The notes beneath the pieces were generated by a model. The model did no database searches. It saw only the letters and a program-made list of their open reading frames with translations, and had not been told where the DNA came from. Shown piece by piece: positions 1 through 19,700 of a DNA stretch of 64,000 nt. Source of the DNA: Dermanyssus gallinae. Its lineage: Eukaryota; Arthropoda; Arachnida; Mesostigmata; Dermanyssidae. The translations under genes and the position numbers were made by a program. Position 1 is the stretch's first letter; the number at the start of each line of letters is the position of its first letter. The DNA lies in the NCBI GenBank assembly GCA_003439945.1, contig QVRM01004780.1, positions 248,001-312,000 on the forward strand. Reading direction: 5' to 3'.

Positions 1-3000
1 TTTTGCGCGATAAACAAAAACCCTTACCTGGCACTTTAAAGGACAATAACAACCTACCTCATACTTAAAATAACGATTGGTACGAACAGGGATGTTGTAT
101 GATTCTTTTATTAAAGTAGAGTAAAGAAGTAACTGGAATAAGCGGCGTGCACACACGGACACCACTGCAGGAAACTCGTCTGCATATGTGGGCCAGTAGT
201 GTCGTCTCGTCATCCTCTGACCGACCGGGAACTGTCTATGCAAATACTTCAAACAAAGGGGAGAGGGAGTCAACACGGGACTGGCTTCTTCTTCAGAGGC
301 TGAAGGGATGCACATAGTGCAGCGATTATTTGCCACCGATTTTGATGTACATGTGTATTTAAAATATAGGGTATATTTCCAAGTGATTTTGGTTTGAAGA
401 GAGCTCTGGCCTTTGTAAGCGTCTGGTTAAGCAGGTCTTTATTCTCAACTGGCGTAGCATTCTTGAAAAGACGCAACGCCATCAGGGTCCCAGTGATTGG
501 CTTGTCGTCATCTCGCGATGAATAGGGAGAGAACCGCCCTGACCTCTTCCTGGTCTCGCCGCCAATGCCCTGGGATTAGCAGGTCATCTTCCTCCTTGTA
601 TCATTGTCAGACACCAAGCCACCAAGGTACGCAAAGGACTCTCCTCTAGAATGGTAGTCACGAGAAAGTTCACCTTAGTGTAGGCTGCTAACGCCCCTAC
701 CAGTAACTGCCCCAGCGCGTTTCATAATAGGATTTCTTAAAAACGCAATACCCCATATGGTCGATAAAAACCTTTCTTACCGATGTTGAGAAATAAATCG
801 ATAAAAAGAAACTACACAATTATACTAAATTAAGCTGAAGTTACGTACGTAAACAAATCTAAATGCTGCAAACAGCTCTTGTGACGAAGGTTCGGTACGC
901 CGGACTCGATATTTATACATACATGGCCTAATATTGATATGCGAATGACTATCGTATCATTAAAGGATGTTCGTAGTTTATCGTACAAGCGTGTTCCACT
1001 CTAAGTGAGTAAGAAACAAGTATGGTTTATTTGATTTGGTGGTTTATTTTCCTTAATGAAATCTCTGTGACGCAGTGTAATAAGAATATGTACGCTTAGA
1101 GTTTGGTACTCTGGGTTGAAGTAGGGTCCGAGAAAATATCAACTCAATATACAACTGGCCACTCCGTCATTTCCTCTACATTGAGCGTATGACTACATTT
1201 GCTTAAACATACTCAGCAAGCATGTAGTGAAAATGTATAAATATACATATTTGTATATATGTGGATCCCAATGAACCTTTCCGTTACTGACACCAGTTCA
1301 ATTTGTAACTAATATATATATATATATATATATATTGTGAAAGAAATCAAATTAACGCATTTGCTATCCCACATTGACATCGTTTGTTTTATATATTTAT
1401 ATAAAACAAAATCTGGTTAAGGTTTTTGTTATCCTATGTAGAGTCTGGTTAGCAGCCATTTCACGTAAGATACGGCTGGTGACACTTATCACACAGCTTG
1501 CTCACTCTTTTACCATCATATTGAATCACCAGACCATCGTATCAAATCATCGTACAATGCTGACACCTGCCTCAAGGCAACTTACAGAGACACTCGGGGT
1601 ATTCACAAAAAGTATCGGTATGGCTGTTTATACCTTCTGTCATACATAAGACGTTAAAAGATTGTGTCATATAGTAGTAGCCTCGACATCCACGTGTTGT
1701 GTGATTCCGTAATTATTATCCTTTGCTATCGATTGTAATTCATTTAGTCTGCTCCAACACAGTTTATGTCACGTATACTTGTTTCATTCTCGTCGAACGC
1801 CACAAAAAGTTTATGACTTCTGTTTTAGTATGTATACAGGTTCCGGAGGAAGGTTTCCAATCCGTCGGCTACGCTTAGAGAATATCCAGCAGGACCTGAC
1901 TGAACGTTGGCTTTGCGCCTTCAAGTAAAGACTGAATACGACGCTTAAACGCTGCTTAAGACGTCGCGCATCAATCGTTAATTTAGATCTGATATAATGC
2001 ATCTCCTGGATCGTTTGCTCCACTCGGCGTCGGTACGTTACTACTGAAGTACGTACGAAGTACGTTTTAGTTGAAGTAGACGAAAGGTACAATTTGAACA
2101 TATGTGTTAAAGTCAGGCTATTTTCACTCGACAGCTATGTCCTGGCCGTGAGTTTGGAAAATAGCGCCAGCGAAAAATCACAAACGTAGCCTGAGTTCAT
2201 CTTCATCTGATGAGAGCGGGAGAATAAGACTCCCCACTCTCGGGCAGTCTCTCCCACAGTTATGCTAATAGTGGCCATGATCGATCCTGCAAACGAACTA
2301 ATCCTATAGTGTTATTGTTACAAGATACCACTCCATACACCTTCCAAAAAACGAATTCCTATCACTACATAGTTGTGCAAACGTCGTCAGCAAGGTGGGT
2401 CCCCGGCAAGATGCATCCGCATCATTTTAGAGTCCGCAACGCTTGCTATGCTCGCATGCCACGGGACAACAGGGATTAGTAGTCAAAGTAGCCGCAGTTG
2501 GATAGCCGTCAGTAGCAAGGATGGAGCAGGAAGGAAGGAAGGGGCACTATCTACAGGGGAAAATCGCACATGTTGAACCCAATCACCGTCTGTCTATCGT
2601 GACAACAACAAAACAAAAACGTTTCTATCGAAAGTGGTACGGTTGGCCATTTTGCGGCGCACGAACAGGGCGCGTTCGACATTAGCCGTCGGCACGATAT
2701 CGTTCCGGTAATGCATCGATCGCTAGTGAGAATACATGCCTGTCACATGCATAAATATTTATAGTGAGATATAGTGAGGCAATCACTGACTGCCCCAGCG
2801 ACCTCTTTCGCCAAACGACTGAGTCTCGCTCATCCAGAGCAGCGCAGTCAGTCAAAACGAAATGGACGCTGGAACAGTGTTACATAGGCAAAATGTTGCC
2901 TTCACATGGCCTAATATGTCTCTCGTGCTACGTGCTTTCGCCATTTGACCGCTGCACCGCTAACTGACGATGACGACCTGCTTCAACAGTCCCGCTCCAC

Positions 3001-3198
3001 GGGCAGGTCCGAGTCAATTTCGATCGCTGCTCTCGTAATAAGAAAGATTTAAAAAAACTGGCTACTTTCACGATGCCGCTCTCAGAACACCAAGGGCAAG
3101 CGTCCGTTAACTTGACGACATATAGGATCTACTGGAGAATCGACAGTTGCTCACGTTATGCCGGCCTACAACCTATCGCCGAGTATCGTCAGTAAATT
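1..3198. other. No gene recognised
   Basis: This is unique-looking sequence downstream of the minus-strand gene. A (TA)n run lies at 1312-1334. A minus frame around 482-270 (MALRLFKNATPVENKDLLNQ) is open for 70 codons but matches nothing I know and has no clear splice support. If exon 7 of the neighbouring gene uses its internal donor, further exons could lie here. Confidence 0.4.
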
Positions 3199-11623
<8,425 letters not shown>

Positions 11624-13600
11624 GACAGCACGGTCTGCACGAGCAGCGAGTGATGATGAACGCCGTTATCGAACAAAACAAACAAACAAACACTGTAGAG
11701 GGTGATGGTGGCGGTGGTGGTGACGGGCGACAAATGTATGGACGACCGAGACAACACAGCAAGCCTATGCTGATCTAGCTGACAAAACCTGAGAGAGAAG
11801 CAACCAACATTGCTAGATGTAGATGGAAATCCTGCTTCATTAGCAGTCGTCTTTCTCTCCTCCACGCACAAGTCCAAGACACAAACTCAGCACCACCGTC
11901 AGCGCCGCTTGAGAAAACAGAAGTCAAAACTAAAACAACAACTAATAAAGAAAAAATAAAGACTAAGAACAACTAACAAAAATAAAGACTAAAAACAACT
12001 AAAACAAAAAGACTATAATCAAAAGAAAATACAATCGGTCGACAGCGACGACAGCTTGCCTTTAGCCACAGGCGTCACGCTATCCGAAAACGCGCCTACA
12101 CTGCTGGGCCTTGCCCTGAGACTCAGCGCCCAAGTCGCCACAGCGATATCGGGCCCAATATGAAAAAAAAATTGTTTGGCGTAAAAATATTGATTTTTTT
12201 AAATTTGTGAACATTGTTTAGATGCACTAGCTGATAGCGAAAACAATTAGCCAACTATCAGCTATTGCTGTTTAAAACTCTCGCAAATAACTCGCATACA
12301 TAACCACAATAAAATGAACCTCGTACGTTGCTTCATTGATATCCCAGCATTGCCTCGTTTTCAACGTCGACTATCCATCAAATGATACACAGTACGTCTA
12401 CTCAAAGTTCGCCGAATAAAAGAATCTACTGACTTTCAGACCCGGCTACCGGCCAATGATGGAAACAGTTGACAATAAGCTTTAACGCAGCACAGACCGT
12501 ATTGCCCGCCTCCACCCACGAAGTGAAATGCTACCGGTTGGCGTTGGCTGGCATGATGATGGTCGCCAACTTCTTCTCTTGTAGCAATCACATTTTCTCA
12601 ATGGTCGCGTTGAAAAAAGAGTTGAAATAATGTACAGTGACACACGGTTCGTGCATTCTGCAGAGAGCCTTTCAAAAGTTTTTACTGCGCTCATCAGGAA
12701 GAGAGCTCAAAAGCGTCGTTTAAGCAACGGTTCCTTTATCTCGGCACCGGGCCCGGGATGTTTTTAGCCCACTGGGCTAAAAAACACTGAGGTTTTTTTT
12801 TCCGCCGCACCGGACTACCGCTCGTGAAGCCCCCACTTCTTTCATCACCCACGTGAGGCACACGCTTATCACTTGGTTTGGCACCGTGCTATTTTTCCTC
12901 TTTCCAAAAATAAAGAATAGAGAAGGCCAATTCACGGTTTCAATCCACCCGAAAATGTGCCTGAAGCCTTCAAGGTAGAGCTAAAGAAAACATTAAAACG
13001 CACGAGAAATTTAGGGGTGCGCTTCGATGCACGGTCCACTCTGCTGACGCGAAAATGACGCTAAATTGTAAATACAATGTATTACCAACCCAGACAATTA
13101 TATCTATGTTTTACCATGAAAATTCAAAACATTTTTCAAAAATAACACTATTAGTCAATAATAAATGGGGGACCCACCGCCAAGCATTCAAAAGATTCTG
13201 CGATCATGCAGACACATTGCAAGCTTATGAGGCATGTACGTTGTGTACGTTGGAGACTAAACTATATAACAGACCTTCGGCAATATAAAATTAGTTTAGA
13301 AATAGTGTTACTTGATTAGAGTCCAAAGTCACCGATTTAGCGTAGCGTCACAGATGTGTTAAGTTCCAAAACATTCTTTTTATCGAGTTGAGCGACTACG
13401 ACTGGCTGCATTCTGCTGAGCGTTTTGCAAAGAGAGTTATTTTCGATCATCTACTTAATTCTGCCTGCTTCTCATCATGACAAGTCAACCTGTGATAATG
13501 CAAACGTAGTTCGGCGCACAGTAGTATAACTTCCAGCGAAAAATTTCATTGGTATCTTAAATAATTTAAACAATCCCTGGCTACAAGTAATTCCCTTTCC
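11624..13600. other. Upstream region of the minus-strand gene, no gene recognised
   Basis: The region probably contains its promoter and 5' leader. A near-perfect palindrome lies at 12759-12786 (TGTTTTTAGCCCA pairing with TGGGCTAAAAAACA). Confidence 0.4.
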
Positions 13601-13709
13601 TCACGCAAGCGGCAAATAATCGGGTCTGTGAGCTTTAGCTCCAACTGACAACATTCCTAAAGTGAACGTTGTTATTATTATTATTATTATTATTACTATT
13701 ATTATTATT

Positions 13710-14180
13710 ATTTGCACAGGCTTAGCTGCACTAAGCTGGCGGGGCTTACGCAGGGCCGCCACGATGCCATCAATGATATCCTCGGGCGCGCCTTCAGACA
13801 AGCCGGCCACTGCGTCACACTGGAGCCTGGTGGAGTGCAGAAGGACGACAGGCGTCGACCGGTTGGCCTTACCAGCCAAGAGTGGGACCGAAATCGGCCG
13901 CTGGCGTGGGACGTCTCCGACACTTACGCCCTCGGCTATCGTACCATAAAGCGCGGGCGTCGGCCACATCATTCACCAATGGGAGATGCGCATCTTCATG
14001 TGGACCACCTTGTTATGGCATTCGGGCTCGAGTCATCTGGCGTTTGGGGCAAGGACGCACTCAAACTGACAAAAGAGCTCGGGATGAAGCTCTCTGGAGT
14101 CACAGCGGAGCCAAGACCGACCGCGTTCCTCCGACAGAGACTGTCATTGAAACTACAGAGAAGAACGCCAAGATGATGTT
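13710..14180 (+). pseudogene. Decayed retroelement-type C-terminal domain
   Basis: The frame at 13712-14176 reads HRLSCTKLAGLTQGRHDAIN, DILGRAFRQAGHCVTLEPGG and GVWGKDALKLTKELGMKLSG, then FLRQRLSLKLQR. This resembles the C-terminal region of multicopy reverse-transcriptase-like proteins I recall from many invertebrates (RHNALN..RAF..AG....EP.G, GVFGKEA, FL.QR.S...QR). The usual middle portion is compressed and no RT core is adjacent, so it is treated as a fragment. A (TTA)n tract precedes it. Confidence 0.45.
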
Positions 14181-14199
14181 GAGTGGAACCTACACTTAG

Positions 14200-15240
14200 G
14201 CAATAGTAATGCAAGCAATACTGTAAATATAAAATCGTAACAAAAAAAAATCGTAGATTAGCAATTGCAATACCTATACATCTTAATAAGCCAATGTTCA
14301 AAAATACTATTACTACGATTATGAATACAATTGTTGTTAGTATGATTATTACTATTCATAAAAACTAGACATTATGCGTCGCATGATGTAGAAAAGAGTA
14401 ATACGCCAATTCAGCCAGTGATGCTCGTTACAAAAATATATCGCACAGAGGTAGAACGACACAGTACGCTCCTCACAGCAAAGGCGCCCGTACAAACGTG
14501 AGCTAAGTAATGTTGCTTTGAAAAAAACAACACAAAAAAGAACAATAAACCCGTCCCTTAGTCGCGTGACCGCGTGGCGTTTCTTTGACATCACGTCAAA
14601 GGTGTCTCACGCTCTTCTAACGCTCTAAACAACTGTATGTTCGAAGCACGTGCACGTCTTGTAGAAAGACCCACACGTAATCTCTATTTTCGGATATAGA
14701 AATTGGCCCGAAGAGCGACGTGAACAGGAATTGTCTGTGGCGGGTGCATCATTCAGTCTGTGGCTTGCAGCAGCTGGCAGCTGTCAGTATGGAGACAGGC
14801 GACCGGCCGACCAACTCGGCCAGCACAAAACAGCATTGAGTACGAGATGTAATTAATAGTTTTGCTAGTACTAAAGCGGGTTCATGCGTCTGATCCAGTT
14901 GATATAGTGATGAACCTTATAGACAACCAGTGGCGCTCAATGCAACCACAAATGCACAGTGTTGTGTTTTTTTGTTGTTGTTGTTGTGTTTAAAACAGGC
15001 ACTCCGAGCCATGACCATCTAAATCGACATTTTAAAGTGTTCAATGTAGAAGTTTACTGAAGACGACGACGAGGAATTAGAAAAAACGAGGCATTTTTTA
15101 CACGTCTCGTTTCATTCGTGTAATTGTGTTACTACTTGTTCCATGTGACTCATTAAAGGCATCTGTTTGTTAAAAAAAAATTAATAATTGTGTTGCAAAC
15201 GTGTGTACTCGACGATGCCGCTTCAATAATTTGTCTATAT
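14200..15240. other. No gene recognised
   Basis: AT-rich sequence with no recognisable coding stretch; only a short (GTT)n run near 14973. Confidence 0.4.
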
Positions 15241-15244
15241 TTTA

Positions 15245-15292
<48 letters not shown>

Positions 15293-15294
<2 letters not shown>

Positions 15295-15352
15295 ACTGAA
15301 CACAGTACATATACGACCATGTAGCACACACCCTTTGTAATAAAGGTGCATT
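15293..15352 (+). repeat. LINE 3' end with (TA)n tail
   Basis: ACACCCTTTGTAATAAAGGTGCATTTA precedes (TA)n (quoted here in two overlapping 20-base views: ACACCCTTTGTAATAAAGGT and TAATAAAGGTGCATTTA). The AATAAAGGTGC motif is the same as in the CR1/L2-like tails at 25185 and 36942, but the pentamer tail is replaced by (TA)n. Confidence 0.5.
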
Positions 15353-15375
15353 TATATATATATATATATATATAT

Positions 15376-15427
15376 AGGAGAGCACTGCCGAGTGTGCAAA
15401 CGTCTTGTCAATGATTAATAAATCATC

Positions 15428-15431
<4 letters not shown>
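15376..15431 (+). repeat. Short (TA)n-bounded unit, copy 1
   Basis: The unit GAGAGCACTGCCGAGTGTGC ... AATGATTAATAAATCATCAC lies between two (TA)n tracts. The same unit, reverse-complemented, lies at 40790-40857, and its 3' part at 32628-32662. Its AATAAATCAT end resembles the LINE A 3' end. Confidence 0.7.
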
Positions 15432-15464
<33 letters not shown>

Positions 15465-16133
15465 GTGAACCAAGTTGTCCCAGCGAATAACTCGCCAACT
15501 AATGGTCCGTGCAAAAACGATTAGATCATTACTCTATGCCGACGTATACATGCGGCGACCCATGTACGATTTGTGTGACGCGCGGAGTAGGGGAGTCAGA
15601 AGGCGGGAGAATAGGATAGTGTAACTTGGCTAGGCATTCTTCTTATACCGCTACATACATGCTACGTCTATCACACACACACACACACACAGACACAAAG
15701 TTGCAGTATTTCAAAAAACGTTTTAGTCTAATGCTGTCAAGAATCCAAATATAGGGACAAATACGACGTGCTCAGCACGCAGCTTGCTTCCCGAAGAAGA
15801 TTCTCTGCGATGATCTATGGCCGGGTCGGTCAGTGCACAAATAGAGAGAGAAATCAAAAGGAAGCAGCTTTGTGGTGCCTGTGGGCGGCGAGCAGATGAA
15901 ACGAAGGGCGCTCACGAACGCCGCGAGTCAGCAAAGTCAATCATGAAGTCAAGTTCATGCTTTTCGCTTGCAGACTTTCGAGTCCGAACTGTCGGATCAA
16001 GAGTTGAATCGACGCAACGGACGCTGACTGTCTGATCAGGCACCACCAAAGTCAAATGGAATTGGCTGGTTGAATAATTCCTTATGCAGCAACCGTCCAA
16101 TCGAACAGAAGTTATAGTAGTAGTAGTAGTAGT

Positions 16134-16303
16134 CGAGCCCGGTGGCGTGGTGGCTTAGGTCTGCGCCTCGCAACCGGATGAGACACATAGCAGGTGCACG
16201 GGTTCGAACCCCACAGTTCCACATTTGTATTTATCCGGGGGTCCGTCTATGAAGCAATGTGAAAAACGGTTCCGTGGACGTTAAATCTTGGCTGAGGGTC
16301 AGT
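16134..16303 (+). mobile_element. tRNA-derived SINE, first unit of a head-to-tail pair
   Basis: It starts CGAGCCCGGTGGCGTGGTGG, has an A-box-like TGGCTTAGGTCTG and a B box GGTTCGAACCC about 50 bp later, then a tRNA-unrelated body with GGGTCCGTCTATGAAGCAAT and ending GCTGAGGGTCAG. It joins directly to the next unit without an A tail. A (GTA)n tract precedes it. Confidence 0.85.
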
Positions 16304-16483
16304 CGAGCCCGGTGGCGTGGTGGCTTAGGTCTGCGCCTCGCAACCGGATGAGACACATAGGTGCACGGGTTCGAACCCCACCGTTCCACATTTGTATTTA
16401 TCCGGGGGTCCGTCTATGAAGCAATGTGAAAAACGGTTCCGTGGACGTTAAATCTTGGCTGAGGGTCAGCCCGAAAAAAAAAA
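16304..16483 (+). mobile_element. tRNA-derived SINE, second unit of a head-to-tail pair
   Basis: It is nearly identical to the preceding unit (a CA dinucleotide shorter in the tRNA-like head) and ends GGTCAGCCCG followed by A10. (GTA)n sequence follows, as it precedes the first unit, so the dimer appears to sit inside a (GTA)n microsatellite. Confidence 0.85.
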
Positions 16484-16592
16484 GTAGTAGTAGTAGTAGT
16501 TGTTGTAGTAGTAGCAGTAGTTTTCGGAGGTTGAAGTAGTATTAAAGAATGGTTCCAGTTCCTCGCCTGTTCCTGAGGCCATTTAGATGAGA

Positions 16593-16680
16593 GGTTTTTA
16601 GTGGGTATTATGCCAACAACATCGGCATCGAGTCCCACACTACCCGCGTTGGGTGTGCGTAAAAGCAATTTCACTCTCAC
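16593..16680 (+). repeat. Interspersed repeat family 2, copy
   Basis: TTTTTAGTGGGTATTATGCC, GAGTCCCACACTACCCGCG, TGCGTAAAAGCAATTTCACT; see the copy at 3681. It lies about 110 bp after the SINE dimer. Confidence 0.5.
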
Positions 16681-17249
16681 TAACAAAAAAAAAAGAAAAG
16701 TCGTTTTCAGTGATGTAAAACGAAAGTGTACCGCTGGAAATGGTTATATCAATAAAACCCTAATATTAACAAAAATAGTTTCACCACAACGACAACTTGT
16801 CGGACGCAACGTACAACAGACGGCGCCTTCCGTGAGCGTGCGTCGTGAGCGTAACGAGCGATTACGAGCAACATACGAGAGACTGACGACGACAAAGACG
16901 AAAAATCAAATCGAATTGGTAAATCGAACCGACGAATCAATCGATTCGATCAAACAAGCAATGGATCAGCCTACCAATCTATCAATATATGATGTATCGA
17001 CTGCCAGTCGTTGTTCGCAGGTTGGGAAAACGCTGTCAAACAGACACGGCCTAGAATTCGACTTGTCGTGGACTTCGTCGAGACTTCAACACGACTACTA
17101 TGACGGCGACGATTTAAGGACCTTGTTCGCCTCACAAAACCATGAATAATATAAATCATGACAACTTCGTAAGTAACGAGATTGTGTGTGTTCTGGACTT
17201 CAACAAACAACACACACATTTGCACGTCTGCTGACTCAGATGAAGAGGG

Positions 17250-19700
17250 GGAAACGGGAGGCAGCGACTTCAACAACAACAACAACGACGACGACGACAA
17301 CGACGAAGAAAGAAAATGAGGTCGACTATGAGACTATGAAGAAGTTCCAGAGCAGGCCGGTTCAGGGAGAACTCAGACATACTCGCACACAGTGAGTGCT
17401 ATGAGAAAGATGCGACTCACTGAGCCGGTGTAGCGTTCGAATCCAGCCTACCTGAGTGTTGTACATTGTATGTACGTGTGAGAAAAAGTAAATGCCGGTC
17501 TTGCCGGTCATCAAAATCGTTTGGCCGTGTTGGCAGTGGCACAAAGTGAAGAGGAGCAAGATCTACTCAACATTGCTGCTATAGTTCCGCTGCTGCTGCT
17601 GCTGTTTCTGCCACCACTACTCGCAACGGCGACCATTAGAACTGTTCCGGCTAATCAAATCGACTGAATTGAATGAGTGACTCACTGATTGACTGACTCT
17701 AACCGCCTTCAGCGAAGAAGTGAACCAACGGAGCCGCTAGCGACAATACTGACAGCAACAACAACTGCAGCAGCAACAACAACAACAACAACTCTTTTGC
17801 TAAAGAATCAGCAATCGAACCGGCATCTTCGGTAGCTTCACAGCCGGTGTCAGAACACAACAGCGGCCGCCGGCAGAACATAGCTGAAACGCCGTGTTGA
17901 AACGCCACTAGTTACTGCATCCGTCAACAATTAAAAATAGAATGACAACACTAATAATACCAAGTAACAGCGAAAACAACGACGACAACAACAACAACAA
18001 CAGCAAAAAAAGCAGCCATAACAACAGCAGTAGGAACACTAGCAACAAATTAATCTAATAGAAACAACGACACCAATAGCAATAACAACAACGACTCTAA
18101 CAACAACAGCAACAACAACAACAACAGGACTCTCAAGGCGATTCATCGCCGGCTGTCGTCACAATCACTCACTCACTCACTCAATCATTCATCTCACTCA
18201 CTGGCTGGTCGGATGATCACGTTCGTTCGTTCGTTCGTACGATATCACCTACCACTTAAGTCTCCACCACATCCGAGCTAGTAGTTGAGACAAACACAAT
18301 AATAGTAACACCACCACTTCGTTCACTGGCGGCGATCTCACAACTGACTCTACCACACCGAAACGCTATTAGCACAGCACCAACAACAACAACAACAACA
18401 TAAACAACAACAACAACAACAACAACATGAACAATGACGACGACGACAACTACAACAGAAGCAGCAATCGCAGCCACAATTGTAAGAACGGCGGCGACTC
18501 CGTTGTTGTTCTCTTCTTTGTTGTTTCTGCGGCACCTCCTCTCCTAACAACAGCAGCTACAACAACAACAACAACAATGTTGTTGTTGTCTTTGTGCTCT
18601 TTTCGTTTTCTTCTTCTTCTTCTTCGTCGTATTCTGCACCAGATGCAACAACAGCAGAAACATACATCAAGTGTCGATGAGTTGTTGTTGTCGTCGTCGT
18701 CGGCGGCTTCTGCTGCAGGCGATGAAGACTCGGCCGATAGAGCGAGCGATCGATGGGGTTGATGCCCGCCCCGCTCACCTCAGCAGCAGCAGCAGTGAAG
18801 TGAAGTGAAGCAGATGGCGGTGGCGGCGCCAAACACGCTTCTCTCCTGCAATCTTTGTTTTGTTTTGCTTTTGCCGAAGGAAGTCTCGCAAATGCACATG
18901 CGCTACTATTGCGCCAGCTAGTAGTAGTTTAAGCCGCAGCAAATAAGTCGCAAACTTGCCCATTAAAATGGATGTCCTTTTGATATGCCAAGATCCGGGA
19001 TTCTATTGGCATTACGTCTACCCGCTCTCCTGCAATCTGCATCAACCCTTGACGACAACAACAGCAACAACTATTGTACAGTGCTGCTGCTGCTGCGGTT
19101 GCAACAACAACCACGACAACAACAACAAGAGCTACCACGATTATAACGAGTCGCTGCCACCGCTGCTGTCGCCGGGTTGGAAAATACCGCACAGCAGACG
19201 ACGAACAAGAAGAACTTACGGATTGTGTTGACTGACAGACGGGCGGGCGGGCCGGCGCGCGGTCTGAAGCCAGAGCACTTCTCGCGGCGGCGGCGGTGGC
19301 GGCGGCGGCGCTAACGGCAGGGTGTTTCTCTCTCTCCTCCTCTTACCCTCTCAAAATAGGTAATGTTGTTGCTACCCGGCACACAGCAGAACATCGCCCG
19401 CCTCGAAGCCGGCGGTGGCAGCGATGTCAGTACCGCCGTCGCCCGCCAAAACATCGATCCGAAACCGTGTCGTGCTCATTCACTGGTGTCGTCTGCTTTG
19501 CGGTCTCAATATGTTGTCGTATTAATTGTGTTGTCTCTCTCATTGTTGTCGTCTGCGGCGGTAGTCGTAGTAACTGTGCTCATTTTCGGTTGTCGTCTGC
19601 TTAGCGGACTGAATATGCGGTCGTAGTAACCGTGTTGTGCTCACTCGCTACTGATGTGAGCAAATAGAATGTCAGGCTCACTCACAGTTGGACAAGTAGT
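17250..19700. repeat. Triplet-repeat-rich block (CAA/GTT/CGA)
   Basis: Dispersed (CAA)n, (CAG)n, (GTT)n, (CGA)n and (GTA)n runs interleave with short unique sequence. Open frames here are Thr-, Asn-, Leu- or Ser-rich on either strand and show no conserved motif. Confidence 0.75.

Noticed and set aside
16686..17149. An open plus frame of about 150 codons with balanced composition
   Set aside because: No recognisable domain and no splice or start support; I could not separate it from chance.
17433..17450. GCGTTCGAATCCAGCC resembling a tRNA T-arm/B box
   Set aside because: No A box, anticodon arm or acceptor stem could be fitted around it.
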